Assembly (NCBI RefSeq): GCF_047948215.1
Contig: NC_134457.1
Location: 89,476,898 to 89,540,897 of the forward strand
Direction: 5' to 3'
Source: Lycorma delicatula
Taxonomy: Eukaryota; Arthropoda; Insecta; Hemiptera; Fulgoridae
Length of the DNA stretch: 64,000 bases
In this document: positions 36,590-50,115 of the stretch, piece after piece
Layout: every line of letters begins with the position of its first letter
Numbering within the stretch: the stretch's first letter is position 1
The notes under the pieces: generated by a model
The model's database searches: none
What the model was told of the DNA's origin: nothing
Seen by the model: the letters and a program-made list of their open reading frames with translations, nothing else
Position numbers and translations under genes: made by a program

Positions 36590-39500
36590 TGCTAAAAATA
36601 CTATGTTAATTGCTAAAACAACTATATTAATGAAAATGTTTAACTTGATATGATAAATAACTATAGCTTTCCTCAACCGAATGAACTTGAAACCGAATAT
36701 GGATTATACATTTACCGAACAACGAAGAGCACGCACATTAAAATTTATTGATTAAATAACAAAAAACTATATGCTATGGAGAATTTGATAAATAAACAAC
36801 ATTACTCTTTTTATTTAATCCATGCCTTAAACCCGTAATTTTTCATTATGATCTGTTTGTAAAATTAGCGTAATATCAGAACTATTTGTTGATTAATAAT
36901 TGCCACTGATGGTAAGTACAGTATTTTTATCCGCAGGAAGGACAATTTCTATAGAAACAAGGTTAGAGGAGATTTTTATCTAGTCCAGTACTATTTAAAC
37001 AAAACAGTTTTTTTAATCCAGGTCGCCAATTAAAAAATCATTATTAATCATATTTAAGAAAAAATTCCACCTGAATTGGTTAGATTGTGGCTTGTTGATA
37101 CCCATAATTTATCTTCAGTTAATTTATCAGTTTTATAATAATGCATTACAATATCTATATTTTGTAATTTTATAGAATGGAATGTTGGAACACAAATTAC
37201 ATTAATACTAAATTGTAAGAATATAGATGATACATTAAAATGAGAAAATGTTACCTATATAATTTAAGATTCAAATTTTAGTCATACCTTTAAAATTATT
37301 GATTATTAAAATACCCCAAAAATTTCACATCTGTCCATTTCATGATATTTTTTTATTTTCTTTTTTAAAATGTCATTTTGAAATCCGGTTATATGATCCT
37401 TTACACAAAATAACAGATAAGAAGAATAAAAAAAAACAAATAGAGATATACATACAATGCACAAAAATTAAAGGCAAAAAAAAAACATCAATCAAAGGTT
37501 CATAAAAAAAAGAAACTTAAAAATAGCATGAATAAACAAATCAAGCAAACAAAGAATCAAAGAACCAAAATAAAGAACAAAGAATATAAATCCAAACTGT
37601 CTTAAAGTCGGCAACAGCAATAAAAAAAATCTATAAGCAACCAAAATCCTCAAATCTCTCTGAATGATACAAAATAATTTAATATAAAAACAAATAAAGA
37701 AATACTAACAAAAAAATAATCATAATTAAATAAAAAATAATTTCAACTCAAACAACGAATAAATCCGTAACTGTCAAGTACGATAGAACCTACAAAAAAC
37801 TCACAACAAATAAAAACAAAAATAAACAAAACAACAAAAAAATAAGCTAATTACATACCTTTTTTTATTTTATGGTGGTGTTCACGTTTGACCCTTTTTC
37901 ATGTCATGTTTGTTTTGTATTCTTTTTATTTTGATGATTTTTTTGCCTGTCTTTTTTTGTTGCTTGGTTGTGTTTAGTAATGTAATACTTTGTTTTATAC
38001 ATAATTTTTTTTTCTTTAATGGCCTTTTAGGTCTATTTTATTTTACTTTTTTATTTCATTGTTAATTTACAGGTTCGTTTGCACTTTTCTGTCTGGTATA
38101 AGTATCTATTTAACATTCTAATAAAATATTTAATTATTTAAACATGGTAAGCTTTATTAAATCTACAATTAAATCTTGATTAAAACAAACCGCAGCAGTT
38201 CGTTGTTCTTTTTAAATTATCTGTGAGATTGATCCATATCGTTTGTAGAAACACTGAATTTCCGATGTGGATTCACTGATATTTTTGAGGTAATAAACGA
38301 GTTAATGACCAATGGTAACTTTGGTGCGCCATTAATGTTTTCTACAGGTTCATCCAGCAGGAGGTAAAAAGGGATTAAGTATATGCCGGTTTGTGATCGC
38401 CCATTTTTTCTTTATAAAACTTTTCTTTGTGCTTTCTGTCGATCTCTTCTTTGAAATATGTAACTATTTTATAATTCAACGCGTAGATTTAAATACCATA
38501 ATTTTCCAACTTTTTCCACATTTTTTCACTCACTTTTATATTATTATATTTTTATATCTTGTATTTAAATATATAAATGTTTTCTTCTAAATAAACATTA
38601 CAGCATATAAAATTGTCAGGATTTTTTAAGGTTTTACCCTTATAGAGACAAATTATTTAATACGGAAACTTTTAAATTTAATTATTAAAAGTTTACTAGA
38701 GTAAACAAACGTAAATAAACTACATAAATTTAGAACAATATTTAAAAAGATTCGTTATATAATCTTGAAATGAATATATCCTTTTTTTAAGTGGTTAACA
38801 ACTATATTTAATGGAAAACTGACATCAGTATTGATTGATATAAACAACTAGCCTATAATTACCTAAGTTACACATAAATATGTACACACTTATTTTACTC
38901 ATCTAAGTAAGTAAATATATGTCGACTTTGAATTTAATTTTAATTTCAAAACGTATTTTTAGCTGTAAATACCTTGAGTTTTACCTAGAATAATTCGAAC
39001 GTGTATTGACGTCAATTCAGTAATAACTCTCTGGAAAAAATACACTATTATCATTATTAGTGTTATTATAATTATTTAAAGTGTAAATAAATTTAAGTGA
39101 TTATTTGAGGTCAAATTAATTTTAAAATGTTTGCCGAATAACATTTTACTTTTGTTTGAAACCGTCAGCCGAATTTCCGACATTCATTTGCTTGAATTTT
39201 TTTATCATAGATCAAAAGTTTTGTTAGATTTTAGTTAGATTATTTTTGTTGTAAACCGTTGGTTTTTTAAACGGTTTTAAAATTTATATTTAAAAAACAA
39301 AAACGCAATTGATAATGGTTATGCAGTGTTGTTATATATTATTTATTATCTTACGACATTTCAGACGGAATTTAAAAAGGTTGGAGTATAAATTACTATT
39401 TTTAATTAATTAAATTATTGAAAAATAACGAAATTTTATTTCGGCTTCCGAATAATAGAAGCGAGTTGTATAAAATAAATTATTTTTCCGTTTTAAATTT

Positions 39501-39834
39501 TGTCTGGCTTTGAAGTACAGGCTATTATGGATGCTGAAACTAATTTATCACTTTTGTAAATTCTTTTAATTAAAAGAATGTGAGAGTTTATGCTCAAAAA
39601 TCGAAAATATTTGAAATATGTTACTTATCAACTCGTACAGTATTTTGGTTCAAAATTCATCTTTATAGTTTCTTTTAAACGCTGATCCTTAATTTTATTT
39701 TTCGAGTTATCAGTATGTCAACTAGTTTGATGATATTCTTCGTTTCTTAATGTTCTATGGTAATATTTTACGATTAACTTATTTATTACATTCAACAACT
39801 TCAGTTTTGTGTTATACATTCCACTATTTGTCTT
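36590..39834. other. Mostly unrecognised; contains an A-rich to T-rich flip
   Basis: Positions 37400-37855 are strongly A-rich on the + strand and 37858-38110 strongly T-rich. No gene was identified. A TGACGTCA palindrome occurs at 39007-39014 (cAMP-response-element consensus), without supporting promoter context. Confidence 0.45.
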
Positions 39835-40130
39835 TCGTAATAAATTTTATCCTCTGTCACTAAACTAATTGAATCTGGTTTTATTAATACATGGCCCACG
39901 GAACTAATTGTCTCCTTGTAAGATTCTGCAACAAATCTCCCTCTTTTCATTTTGAATTCCCTCCTGTATCACCAAATTTGAAAGGCCTCTATTCTTTTCC
40001 TTTTTATTTTTCCCTATTGCCCTTGTTTGTGCTAGCATAAATCGTTACACTCCATATAACTATTTTAAATTATTTCTTTTCAATTTTTATATCTAGATTT
40101 GATACTATCAGACTTCGTTTTTGCTAGAAA
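39835..40130 (-). pseudogene. LINE ORF2 C-terminal relic, highly decayed
   Basis: Minus-strand pieces read VIWSVTIYASTNKGN (compare xxWSVALYGSETWT) and, in another frame, KRIEAFQIW then a stop then YRREFKMKRG (compare KRIEAFEMWCYRRMLKI). Remains may continue to about 40560, where an A/G-rich minus-strand text persists. Confidence 0.5.
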
Positions 40131-42289
40131 ACTCTCTCGACTCATGAGTCTGTGAATCTACTTTTGATCTCCGAATTACTTCCTCTATCGCTTGTAGTTT
40201 TATTATCTAAACAGGTTCTAATTCCTGATGTATTATATTGTATTCCCCTGTCTTATTTATATTCAATTTCTTATTTTTCTTCTTTTTCATCTTAAGTTAA
40301 TTACCTTTATACTGAAGTTCTGAATTTGTAAACAAAATCGATGCCATTCCGTGTTTTTTTTCTGTTTCTTTTCATCAGTTAATTCTTTAATTTGTCTACA
40401 ATTTCAATATTTTAACCTTTTTCTTCTTTGTTAGCCTGCATTCTCACAATTTTCCATCAATTTCTTTACTGTTTCTTCGGTATACTTAAGTTACAAAATA
40501 ATAGAGACAGACTAGATCATTGTCTCATTCCTTTATAATTCAGAACTTAACTTTCTTAATTTTCTACTTATGTAGCTGATTCTTATACAAATTATAAATA
40601 GATGTATTAAAAAAGATGTTTTCTTTTTTGAAGTTTCATTTATTTGAAGGTATACAATTCACAGAACATTAGCCTTTTGTATAAATATATTTTACTCGAA
40701 TAAATAAAATGAATTTAAACTTCATTTTTTTTAAATTAATTTTTATATACCTCTATTTGTGTTACCAAAATCTCATTAAATTTTATTAAATTATTACCTC
40801 CTCTTTCATGTTATACGTTTTATGTTTTAATACATCATCATTAACTCATAGATTAATTACAGTTGTTACGTCAGAATATATATTTTCTATGTAATTTATT
40901 ATTTTTTCATGATCATAAAGATTCGTAGAATAATGAAACTTTTGTGATTGTTCTGGCGTAAAACATAAAAATAATTTGCGCAATTTTAATTTGTAATATT
41001 TAATTAATTAGAAATGTAATCTAAGTAGAATGCAGGTGTTGATTTCATACGATACAAATTGCAATTTAGTATTTCATATGAAACTGTAAGTTAGTTTGCG
41101 TTTATAATATTAATAAAAAGGTTTGCTTAGTTGTACTACGTAGTAAAATAAATAAATACGTTACTCATTAGCGCGTAAGTATAATTTTTTTAAACAGGAA
41201 AAAATGCCTGTTAACTATATCTTGATATAGTAAGTGCTCATTATTTTCCCTGTGGGATTATTTTGCACTTACAAACTCCATACAAAAAAAAATTATAAGG
41301 TTTTTTCACATAACCAAATATGCACGAGTACACATTTGAATAAATGTATGAATGAACCGATAAAAAAAAGCTTACTGTATTTCTGGAATAGAATAGGGAT
41401 AGATTTGTATCTAACCAGATCATTTGAATATTTAAGTAATACTAGTCATATGAGTAATCGGTTGGTTGCGGTTAACTTAGAATACATTCCTGGTAACCAT
41501 CCTTTAGTGGGTTGGTATCAGGAAAGACATTTGATCGTAAAATATACCGCCAAATCCCTCCCAATGTTACTCAGGTTAACTTTTTTAAAGATGGATATTG
41601 AAAAAGAAAATTAGGATAAGTTTTCTTATATTTTTATTGAAAACCAGAATACAGTAATATTAAACGCCTTAGAGATATAATTTCGTAACAATACGTTTTT
41701 ATTTGAAAATTACGTTTTTAAGTGGATTTGGAAGCAAAAAATTAGAAACATGGGATTTTTTTCTTTTAAGGTGATTCTTTCCCTACATTAGTTATATTAT
41801 CACTCATTATATAAAAAGTTATTTATCACTTAGGGATCAATTTCAGTATGAAAATTATTTTTAATATGAGGAAAATGTTAATCTTTTTAAATGTAAATAT
41901 TTTTTTTATGTAGGTGTTAAGCATTTGGTATTAAGCACTTATAATAAGTCTTTATATCGTTGTAGCAAGTTGGTTTTACAAAATGCTGTAAACCAAAATT
42001 ATTTTAAACAGAGAAATACAGGTGTAAAATTTAACGGCATTCTTCTGGAGCAATCACACACTAATTCTGTCGCTCTGCGCGCGCGCACATGATGTATTAA
42101 TATTACTTATTTGACAGATGTAATGAATTACTTCATTTCCATGCTTTACCTACGCTTTTAATCTCAAATAATTTTTTTGCATCTGACATCTTCAATTATT
42201 TGCTTTACATATTCTAAATTTTAATTTAATTATTTATGTATTTTAAATTTAATTTAATATTATTTTGTTTAATTTTAATTTAATTTATT
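40131..42289. other. AT-rich DNA; one 126-codon frame of unknown nature
   Basis: A plus frame at 41234-41614 is open for 126 codons and ends with a GC-balanced part (HPLVGWYQERHLIVKYTAKS). It resembles no protein I know. It may be an interspersed repeat read in a chance frame. Nothing else could be assigned. Confidence 0.35.
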
Positions 42290-42879
42290 TAATCCCGTTC
42301 ATCTTCCCCCTTCCCCCTTTCCTCTTTCTCTTTTCCATTTCCTTTTCCCCGTTTCCCCTTTTTTCAATTTTCTCCTTCTTCCCTTTTACCTTTTTTGATT
42401 TTCCCTTTTCTGATTTTTCCCTTTCTCCCTTCTTCTCCGCGCGTAAATCGGTCCAGTAGTTTTTTAGTCTAGAGCGGACACGCATATCGGAAACATTGCA
42501 ATGGATTCGTAAAATATTTAGTATAGCATATGTTGCTTTTACGTCCAACAGATTGCGCTGTTAACACGAAATTTAGTTTTTTATCGATTTGAACACCTTA
42601 AAATCAAAATTTCGAAAATCCTTTCTTAGTGCACGCCTACTTAAAGATACGAAGGTACCCTGAAAATGTTAAGTCTCTACCCATAATAATTATGGTTCTA
42701 CGTTGATTATGAGTCAGTGAATCAGTCAGGACATTCTCTTTTATATAAAAGATAGTAGGTATATGAAACACGCGCGTATTCGAATGCAACTTTGTGTCAA
42801 AATTTCAATGCAATCGGTGACGAACTTTCAGAGATTTAAGATTTAGAACAAACGATCATTTACATTTTTATTTATATAG
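42290..42879 (-). mobile_element. Helitron-like element, inverted copy, 3' truncated
   Basis: On the minus strand it starts CTATATAAATAAAAATGTAA at 42879 and follows the 25952 element through the 'attcgaatacgcgcgtg', 'gcgctatctgttggacg'-like and 'ggaccgatttacgcgcggag' blocks into the polypurine tract (pyrimidine on +, 42295-42440). It lacks the terminal hairpin. The middle has about 150 extra bases compared with the 25952 copy. Confidence 0.7.
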
Positions 42880-42887
42880 CTTAATAA

Positions 42888-42929
42888 TAATAATAATAGG
42901 CGTAATTAATAGTACGCCTATTATTATTA
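42888..42929. repeat. Perfect 17-bp inverted repeat
   Basis: Arms 42888-42904 (TAATAATAATAGGCGTA) and 42913-42929, with an 8-base loop. It lies immediately outside the Helitron 5' end and before (TA)n. Confidence 0.9.

Positions 42930-42934
<5 letters not shown>

Positions 42935-42981
<47 letters not shown>
42935..42981. repeat. (TA)n microsatellite
   Basis: Alternating AT run; followed by 'ctattaatacgcctactatt', another partial copy of the GGCGTA motif. Confidence 0.95.
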
Positions 42982-42983
<2 letters not shown>

Positions 42984-45900
42984 TATTAATACGCCTACTA
43001 TTAATTTGCTAATTTCACCGAATCCACAATATTATGTTTGGAATACCCGTAAGTCCTGTTTCATTAAAAAAAAATTAGTAACAAAACCAAAGGTACGAGT
43101 ATATCTTAAATTTATGACCATTATATATTGATTAGTGACAACCGTTTGGTTAAATCTAGATGCTATCCTCGTGTACACATAAAAAAAATCAGTAAAAATA
43201 TATTACAAACGAATGGTAGACTATGCACCATAACTCTCCGTACTCAAATAATATTTCGAATAACCCGCTATTTATTTCAATTTTTAAAATTGGGCGTTTT
43301 AAAAACGCTTATTTTTGGTTATCTCGATACAAAATATTTGTTACAAGTATTTGTTAAAGTATAGAAACAACTAAACCATCTTGAATGTCCCGACAAAGTT
43401 TCTATTTTACTGATGTCAGAAAGATATTTTAACCAGAGAAGTATTATCAAGAGTAGTCGTTGATACTCAGTATAAAATACTCATAATTAAAGAATATTAT
43501 TAGCACTTTGTATTTAGAAAATAATTGATTTAGACTTTAATACAAATTAAAGTTACATAAAATGAGAGGAGGTGTAAATGGATAAATGTACTTCTGTGAC
43601 TTTGTATTTTGCTAGTATGGTTGTAGAATAAACACCTGTAATTTTTTTTATTGCAACAAACAGCAAAATTGCAAAATGTTAATTACAAAACTTATTTTGT
43701 TTCAATATAAAATAATAAGTAATTAAACAATACTCTGGGAGAGTGGAAAATGAGAAATGTAGAGAAGGATTATAAATATTATTTTAATTTAATATAATTT
43801 TGTAATTAAATCAAAATTAGTGATTTTTAGTATTTTTCGTATTGACTAGAAAAGTATGTGTGTGTATATATATATATGGTACAGTTTTTCACAAAAGTAT
43901 AAAACATTATTTGTTGCTTAACGCAATTTATCCCAGTTTCTAATGGCTATGACTGAAATGAAGCATCAAGAATTGCTGGTTAGTATTGCTTCCTCTGAGA
44001 ATAACCATGCACACATCTGAACTACTCCCTGCAACGAACAGGTATTGTTTAGAAAGCTCAGTTGGCATGTAGGGCGGGAATAACTCGCTTTACCGGCGGG
44101 GTGGCATAAAACATATCGACACAAATACAGTATATGCTACATGTACGCATACACGCACGTGAATGTACTGTACGACAAACTTGTCTGTTTCCCTTTATTG
44201 TATAACTGAATTTTTTTCTTATTTATAAATTTATCTTTTATATTAACATTTTTAATATTATAATTAATATTAACCACTTTGGTTTGCGTGGAATTGCTTT
44301 GATCTTGGCTGCTGGATTGCGAGGGTAAACGTGAATAATTTTGTATTAAAAAAAATTTAGAAAATGGTGCCGTAAAATACTGGTAGTGATTGAAAAATAT
44401 TGCTTATAAAATTATTTTCTTCGTATATACTAGGAAAAGAAAGACGAGAATTGAAAACTACTGTTTATAAAACATTGAAAAAAGAACGAAAATTAACAAC
44501 ACGAATGCATCAAAGGGATGTCGTAGGTAGCTTTTTGCTACCTACGACATCCTGTCGTGGTATATTATCTTCTTCACTGTACTTTTAGCAGTGCCAACAC
44601 TACTTCAGATTCTGCAGATAAAAACATTTATGTTAACGTTTCTCATTTTTTACGGATAATACAAATGTTTTACTGATTATCAACTTAATTTTGATAGGGT
44701 TGTTATGTTGATCCGAAGCATTATATTCAATTAGATGATGAAAAAAGGGAAACATTTCTTTCCCTCTTTTCTTTGTAGCCTAGCGTGCGATTTTCTTATT
44801 CTTATGGATGAGATTGCGTTTCATGAATGATCTGTGTTACTTTTTCAGGTATCTTTATAAGAGTTGTGACACCTATTAATTACCGCTATATTTAATTATT
44901 TATTTATTAGGAAAGAAAAACGCTTTCAGTACTTCAACTGAAAGAACTCTAGATCTCTTCAGTGCCAGCTTATTTTTATTTTTTCCTGAAAGAAAACTGT
45001 TTTTTGAAAAAATACTTATATAATGTCTTTTAGACTTAAAAATTCCAGATATTCCCGAGGAACTAGAGGATTCAAACCTTGTAATAAAAAAAAAGAAAAA
45101 AAAAAGAATTTCTTTCGTCTCTTTCTTATTCTTATTCATCTCTCTCGGAATTATTTATACAGTATACAGGGCTGTATATATAATTTTATTGTACCTGTAA
45201 ATGATATCTTGTACTTTGTATCGCATTGTAGTAATATTGTACTTTTCGAAGTGTTTGCTATGCCTTACTTTGTGATAAACCAGTGTGGTAAAAAATTTTT
45301 TTGGTACTGATGCCCGTGGTACGTTCATTGTGCTGAATTATTTATTTCTTCTTCTATAGGATACGTTTATTTCTTTCACGACAGGATGTTGTTTTTGACG
45401 TTAAGCAATAAAAATTTATTTATACATTAATAAATGTAGAAAGAAGACGGCAATGATCCATTATTAAATAAGCACCGAAATGTCCTATGGCCTGGAATCC
45501 TGCTATCTTAAATGATATTCTTATAATATCATTAATGATATCGGAAATCTTTAATGATATTCTGTCTGTGCAGCTCGTGCGTTTCAACTGCAGAACCCAT
45601 AAACAAAAATGATTTATACGTATTTTTCGTTGAAAAATGTATAAGGCATTGTTAGGTAATGACATACACACACTATTCGGTTTATTTATTTAAATGTTTA
45701 TTGCTTTTCAGATGCAATACAAAAAACTTAATTATTAGAATCAGTTGTTGATATTGTTAACTTATGAAGTAAATTGTTTCAAACATATTTAGGTAAAGTT
45801 AATTTTTATTTAGCTTTAAAGATGTGATAAATTGTTTTATTACTATGTTGTTTTATTCTATTTTCATTAATTTGATTGTTTATTTTCTTGAAATGTTTAA

Positions 45901-46308
45901 TTCTTTTGTTTTGGAATTTTTAAAATTTCTTTCCGTTTAATACCTACTTAAAATACGCCATATTTGGACATGTTTTTTTTTTAATTTTGAAATTAATAGA
46001 TTTGTGATTAGTTTTTGGTTTAATTTCATAATAACTAATAAAAAATAAATAAATAAAAATAGTGATTTTATTATAAATAATATTAAAATCACTAAATTTA
46101 CCCCTTAATTTTGGTGCCAAGAATTACCATTTGGCTTAATTTTACTGAAGACGCAAACAGGGCAAACGTTTTCGCTAGCCGACGCTCGCTAACGAAGCGT
46201 TTCCGAACCAATGATTATATATAATTTCTTCTTTATTTTCACCAGCAGAACATGTCTGGAAAATTTGTTACATTTTTCATGAGTCGCTCACTTCTTCGCG
46301 AATTGGAA
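42982..46308. other. AT-rich DNA with a perfect hairpin; no gene
   Basis: Besides the hairpin at 44516-44552, no element was recognised. 44040-44180 is a slightly GC-richer patch. A 16-bp palindrome ATATCATTAATGATAT lies near 45526-45541. Confidence 0.4.
44516..44552. repeat. Perfect 16-bp hairpin
   Basis: GGATGTCGTAGGTAGC - ttttt - GCTACCTACGACATCC. The right arm runs into a second palindrome, ACGACA-TCC-TGTCGT. An inverted match to 'acatcctgtcgtg' is found near 45378. Confidence 0.9.
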
Positions 46309-46343
46309 TAACTCATGTATATACGAGATATATACATGAGTTA
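46309..46343. repeat. Perfect 15-bp hairpin
   Basis: TAACTCATGTATATA - cgaga - TATATACATGAGTTA. It lies 10 bases before the foldback element. Confidence 0.9.
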
Positions 46344-46353
46344 CTCTTAATTA

Positions 46354-46739
46354 TATTAATCTCTTGGGTTAGCCAATCAATTATACAAACTTATAAATTA
46401 AATTCACTACTTTTCACTTAGAATTCTCTAAGTTTTCCTCAGGTGACAAAACACATTCGTACACATATCATACAAAATTCTCTAGCATACTAAGAAATTA
46501 ACTGGTCTAGCCATCCTAAATAACAATATTTTATCCTCACCTTTGTTGTAATAGATCCCTCTACTCATACATCACTCATCTTGTAGAACAGTAAACCACT
46601 CTAGTATGTAAGAAAATGTTGTATGATGTGTGTATGAATGTATGTTATCACCTGAGGAAGCTTAGAGAATTCTAAATGAAACGTAGTGAATTTAATTTAT
46701 AAGTTTGTATAGTTGACTGGTTAACTCAAGAGATTAATA
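46354..46739. mobile_element. Foldback (long inverted repeat) element
   Basis: The left arm (46354-46492) and right arm (46602-46739) are inverted copies of about 138 bases, with scattered mismatches. Both arms carry 'tattaatctcttg', 'tatacaaacttataaattaa' and 'agaattctctaag'. The spacer is about 110 bases. No coding frame. It resembles a foldback MITE. Confidence 0.8.
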
Positions 46740-47680
46740 AAAATAATATTTTTAAGTAAAATATTTGTTGTTATTATGTTTAATTCTTTCCAATCAAGAG
46801 GAAAATAGATTTAAATAAATCGCATTTAGGTCAATATATATATATATATGTATTTTTTTTCTATTGAAAATTAGTGGTTGAATATAGCAACATTTTTTTT
46901 TTCGTTTACTTATCAACAAATAAAATTATCTATTTCGTGGATTACAAAAATCACGATAATTATCACACGATAAACAGTTTCCTGGAAAACAACATGAAGT
47001 TACAAACATATAATTAAATATTTAAAAGAATTTTCTTTGTTATTATCGTATATTTTCATACAAAAAAATTATTCTGAAGTGAGGTCATCACAACAATCTG
47101 CACTTAGCAGATACTTATGAATTTATTTATTAATTGTTGGTGTATGAATCGAAAATTATATATTTTGAAGTTCTGTGTTATTCTAGCTTTTCTTGATTTT
47201 TTCTTTGTTGGATCTGCATTCAATTAATTAAATGTAATAATAATAGTAAAATAAAAATAATAATAAATAAAAAAATGATGAAAAGAGATTATTGTATTAT
47301 CATTCTATGTGACCAAGTTATTATTTCCGTGAAATAATGTAATAATTTAACGCGTAATGCGTAATTTAACCAAACGTAAAATCTGATGATTAGACGATGT
47401 ATTTACATTATATATTTACACACAATGTATATATGGCAAGTGTACATATATGATGTACGTATGTATGTGAAACATTTACTATAATATATATTTATTGTAT
47501 GATAGAAGGTTTGCTGCGTTTTGAAATTCCAGTACACGCTCACAAGTGTTCCGTCATTAATGTATGATGTATGATGACATCAGTATTACGTCATTCTTTT
47601 GTTTCAAAATCATTTGTGTTGAATTCATTTCTTTTGTATTTCATTTAGGAGCATTTCCATTTTTAAACTGGTTTTGTTCA

Positions 47681-47722
<42 letters not shown>

Positions 47723-49294
47723 TTTATATCTGAGGCAATATTTTTTAATAATTAAGAAAAAATATAATATTAATTTCAATTTTATTTACAGTTGATAAAA
47801 TATAATCTTGTATAACTAGAGATTAGAAATTATTTTATATCAATTACTTTTTTTTTTAATCATAAGATTGTATTGGTATATCATTTAAAAGTAAAATTGT
47901 GCTTTAACTCGTTATACTGTTTGAATTTGACTTTAACGGCGTAAAAAACTTTTCTTTTATTAGTTGTGTTTGCAGAGATGTTTAGTCACTTAACCACTTG
48001 ATAAAACACTACACTTGTAATTTATGTTTCTTTTTAAGAGGAATGCTTTTGTTTGTTTATCTCCTTCTGTTTAATAATTGACGACTTTTTTTATTGTTTC
48101 GTTTTTAATTACGCTAGAATCATGATAGAAAACCTTAATGATTTTAATTAACTTATTGTAAGGTATTCTTTAATTCGCCGGAAGGTTACATTTGTAACTA
48201 GTTAGTAGTTATTTTAAACAAGTTATATTTTCTATCGATCGACTTTAACTTTCTTGGTCATTTTTATCGATTCCGTTAAAAGTTGCTGGGAATAGCCGCC
48301 AATAGTACGAGTAAAATTATTTACTCGTATTTAAATTGATAAAATACTGCAGTGAAAGATCATACCGCAGTTGTATTTTTTTAATTTTATGCTTAATATT
48401 AGATGCTTTTACTCAATTACGTAAAGTAATTGAGAGACCAGCAGTCTTACCTCTCAATTACCAAGATTTAGTGTTAACCTATCTTGTTGAACTGTATGTT
48501 TCACTCTGCTAAGCTCTTCATTGTTATTTAACATTTATTATACTTGCCTATATTCCCATCTCAACTATAATATCATTTCTTGGTGCTCCTAAAATTCACG
48601 AGTTTTCATTATTCAAAAATAGGCTATTAGATTATTGGATTGATGTCATTAAATATTCTTCATATAGACTGATATTATGGAAATTAAATATGTTGATTTA
48701 TCCTTGTGTTTAATATTTATGAATGTACAGCCTTTGTTAAAAGGAATAGTCGCTTCTTAAATAATAATATTCATCCACATCTAGTCAGATAACAGAATTG
48801 CTTTCGTGGTACCAACACAATACTTCGTTTTAAGAGATAAGTCCTTATACTTTAATAAAACAACGAAACATTAAAATAAATCTCTATTAACCTATTTAAA
48901 GTATAACTAAAAGATCTTTTTTATAGAAACTGTATTACTCGGTCGATGAATTTTTAAATAATAAACAAGACCCCCTGCATTTTTTAATCCCGTTCAAGGT
49001 TTTCATAAATATATGCTCAAATAATTTTCATAACACTTTATGAATTCCGAATTAATTTATAGTAACTCGCATCAATTTTTAAAATGTTTTAATTAATTGT
49101 GTATTTTGTAATACTACTCTGATTAAGAATTGACTACGGCATCCTTGAACTATCTAGGCAAGTGGGGGCAGTTCTTTTTTCAATCCTTTGATTAATATGT
49201 TTATCTGTTCGTGACTTATAATGACTTATATAATGTATTATATTATGCACCGATCTGAACAACAGTTATATTTATATAATTGCAATTAAATTAA
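46740..49294. other. AT-rich DNA; microsatellites only
   Basis: (TA)n occurs at 47685-47717. A small hairpin CTCAATTAC-gtaaa-GTAATTGAG lies near 48413-48435. No gene. Confidence 0.45.
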
Positions 49295-49566
49295 CCCACC
49301 GGAACGGTCTAGTGGTGAATTTGCAAATCAGCTGATTTCGATATCGAGAATTCCAACGTTCAAATCCTAGTAAATGCAGTTACGTTTTTACGAATTTGAA
49401 TACTATATCGCGGATACCGGTGTTCTTTGGTGGTTGGTTTCCAATTAACCGCACATCTCAAAAATGGTCGACCTGAGACTGTACAAGACTACACTTCATT
49501 TACACTCATACATATCATCCTCTGAAGTAATACCTGATGGTGACCCGGAGGCTAAACAGGAAAAAA
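49295..49566 (+). repeat. tRNA-derived SINE, family A, copy 2
   Basis: Colinear with 27880-28180: 'aacggtctagtggt' head, 'agctgatttc', 'ggtgttctttggtggt', 'ggtcgacctgagac' and the 'catcctctgaagtaatacc' tail. It lacks the 'aaacgcgtcttc' of copy 1. Confidence 0.85.
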
Positions 49567-49784
49567 TTGCACTTATATTATTTTTTAAATCAAATAGATT
49601 TTTGTTGATGTATTTTTAAAAAAATATATATTTTAGGTATTTTAGGTTTTTTTTATATGTTGCAACACAAGTTATAATTAATAATATAAACAAGAATAGA
49701 AGGCTACGTCGTTAAAATTTTGGTGGCAAATTAAATAATATTTTAAAGCCATATTTTTCTTTTTCTGTTAAGCAATTTGTATTA

Positions 49785-50115
49785 AAAAAAATCTGATAAC
49801 AGTTTTAATACTTTCCTGCCATTGGTTATTTATTCTTATATAGTGGAAAAATAATAACACATGAAAATAAACAAAAAAAGTTTTAAAACATTAAAAAATC
49901 GATATATTTTTTAATCTTTGATCGGCTGCCCCACCACAATATTGCCCTCAAAGAAATTTTTTGGGTTGCTTGCACTAATACTATGACTAGGAAGACATAA
50001 AAATTTTCGATAAAAATCATGCAATAAGTAAATAGACAGCTTTTTTAGAATTTTGGGGAAAAAGTTTTTTAAAAATGGTAAGATAAGCATACACACAAGT
50101 ACTGAGCTTAATAAA
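49785..50115. repeat. 'GATCGGCT' dispersed repeat, copy 2
   Basis: It contains 'ctttcctgccattggttatt' and 'ttcttatatagtggaaa' (also at 59219-59265), followed by the GATCGGCTGCCCCACC block shared with 781-985 and 54840-55205. Confidence 0.65.

Noticed and set aside
38290..38330. CMIP second exon suggested by 'gaccaatgg'
   Set aside because: A stop follows at once and the neighbouring PH-domain residues are absent.
42285..42548. Lys/Glu-rich minus-strand frame
   Set aside because: Translation of the Helitron polypurine tract; compositional, not a protein.
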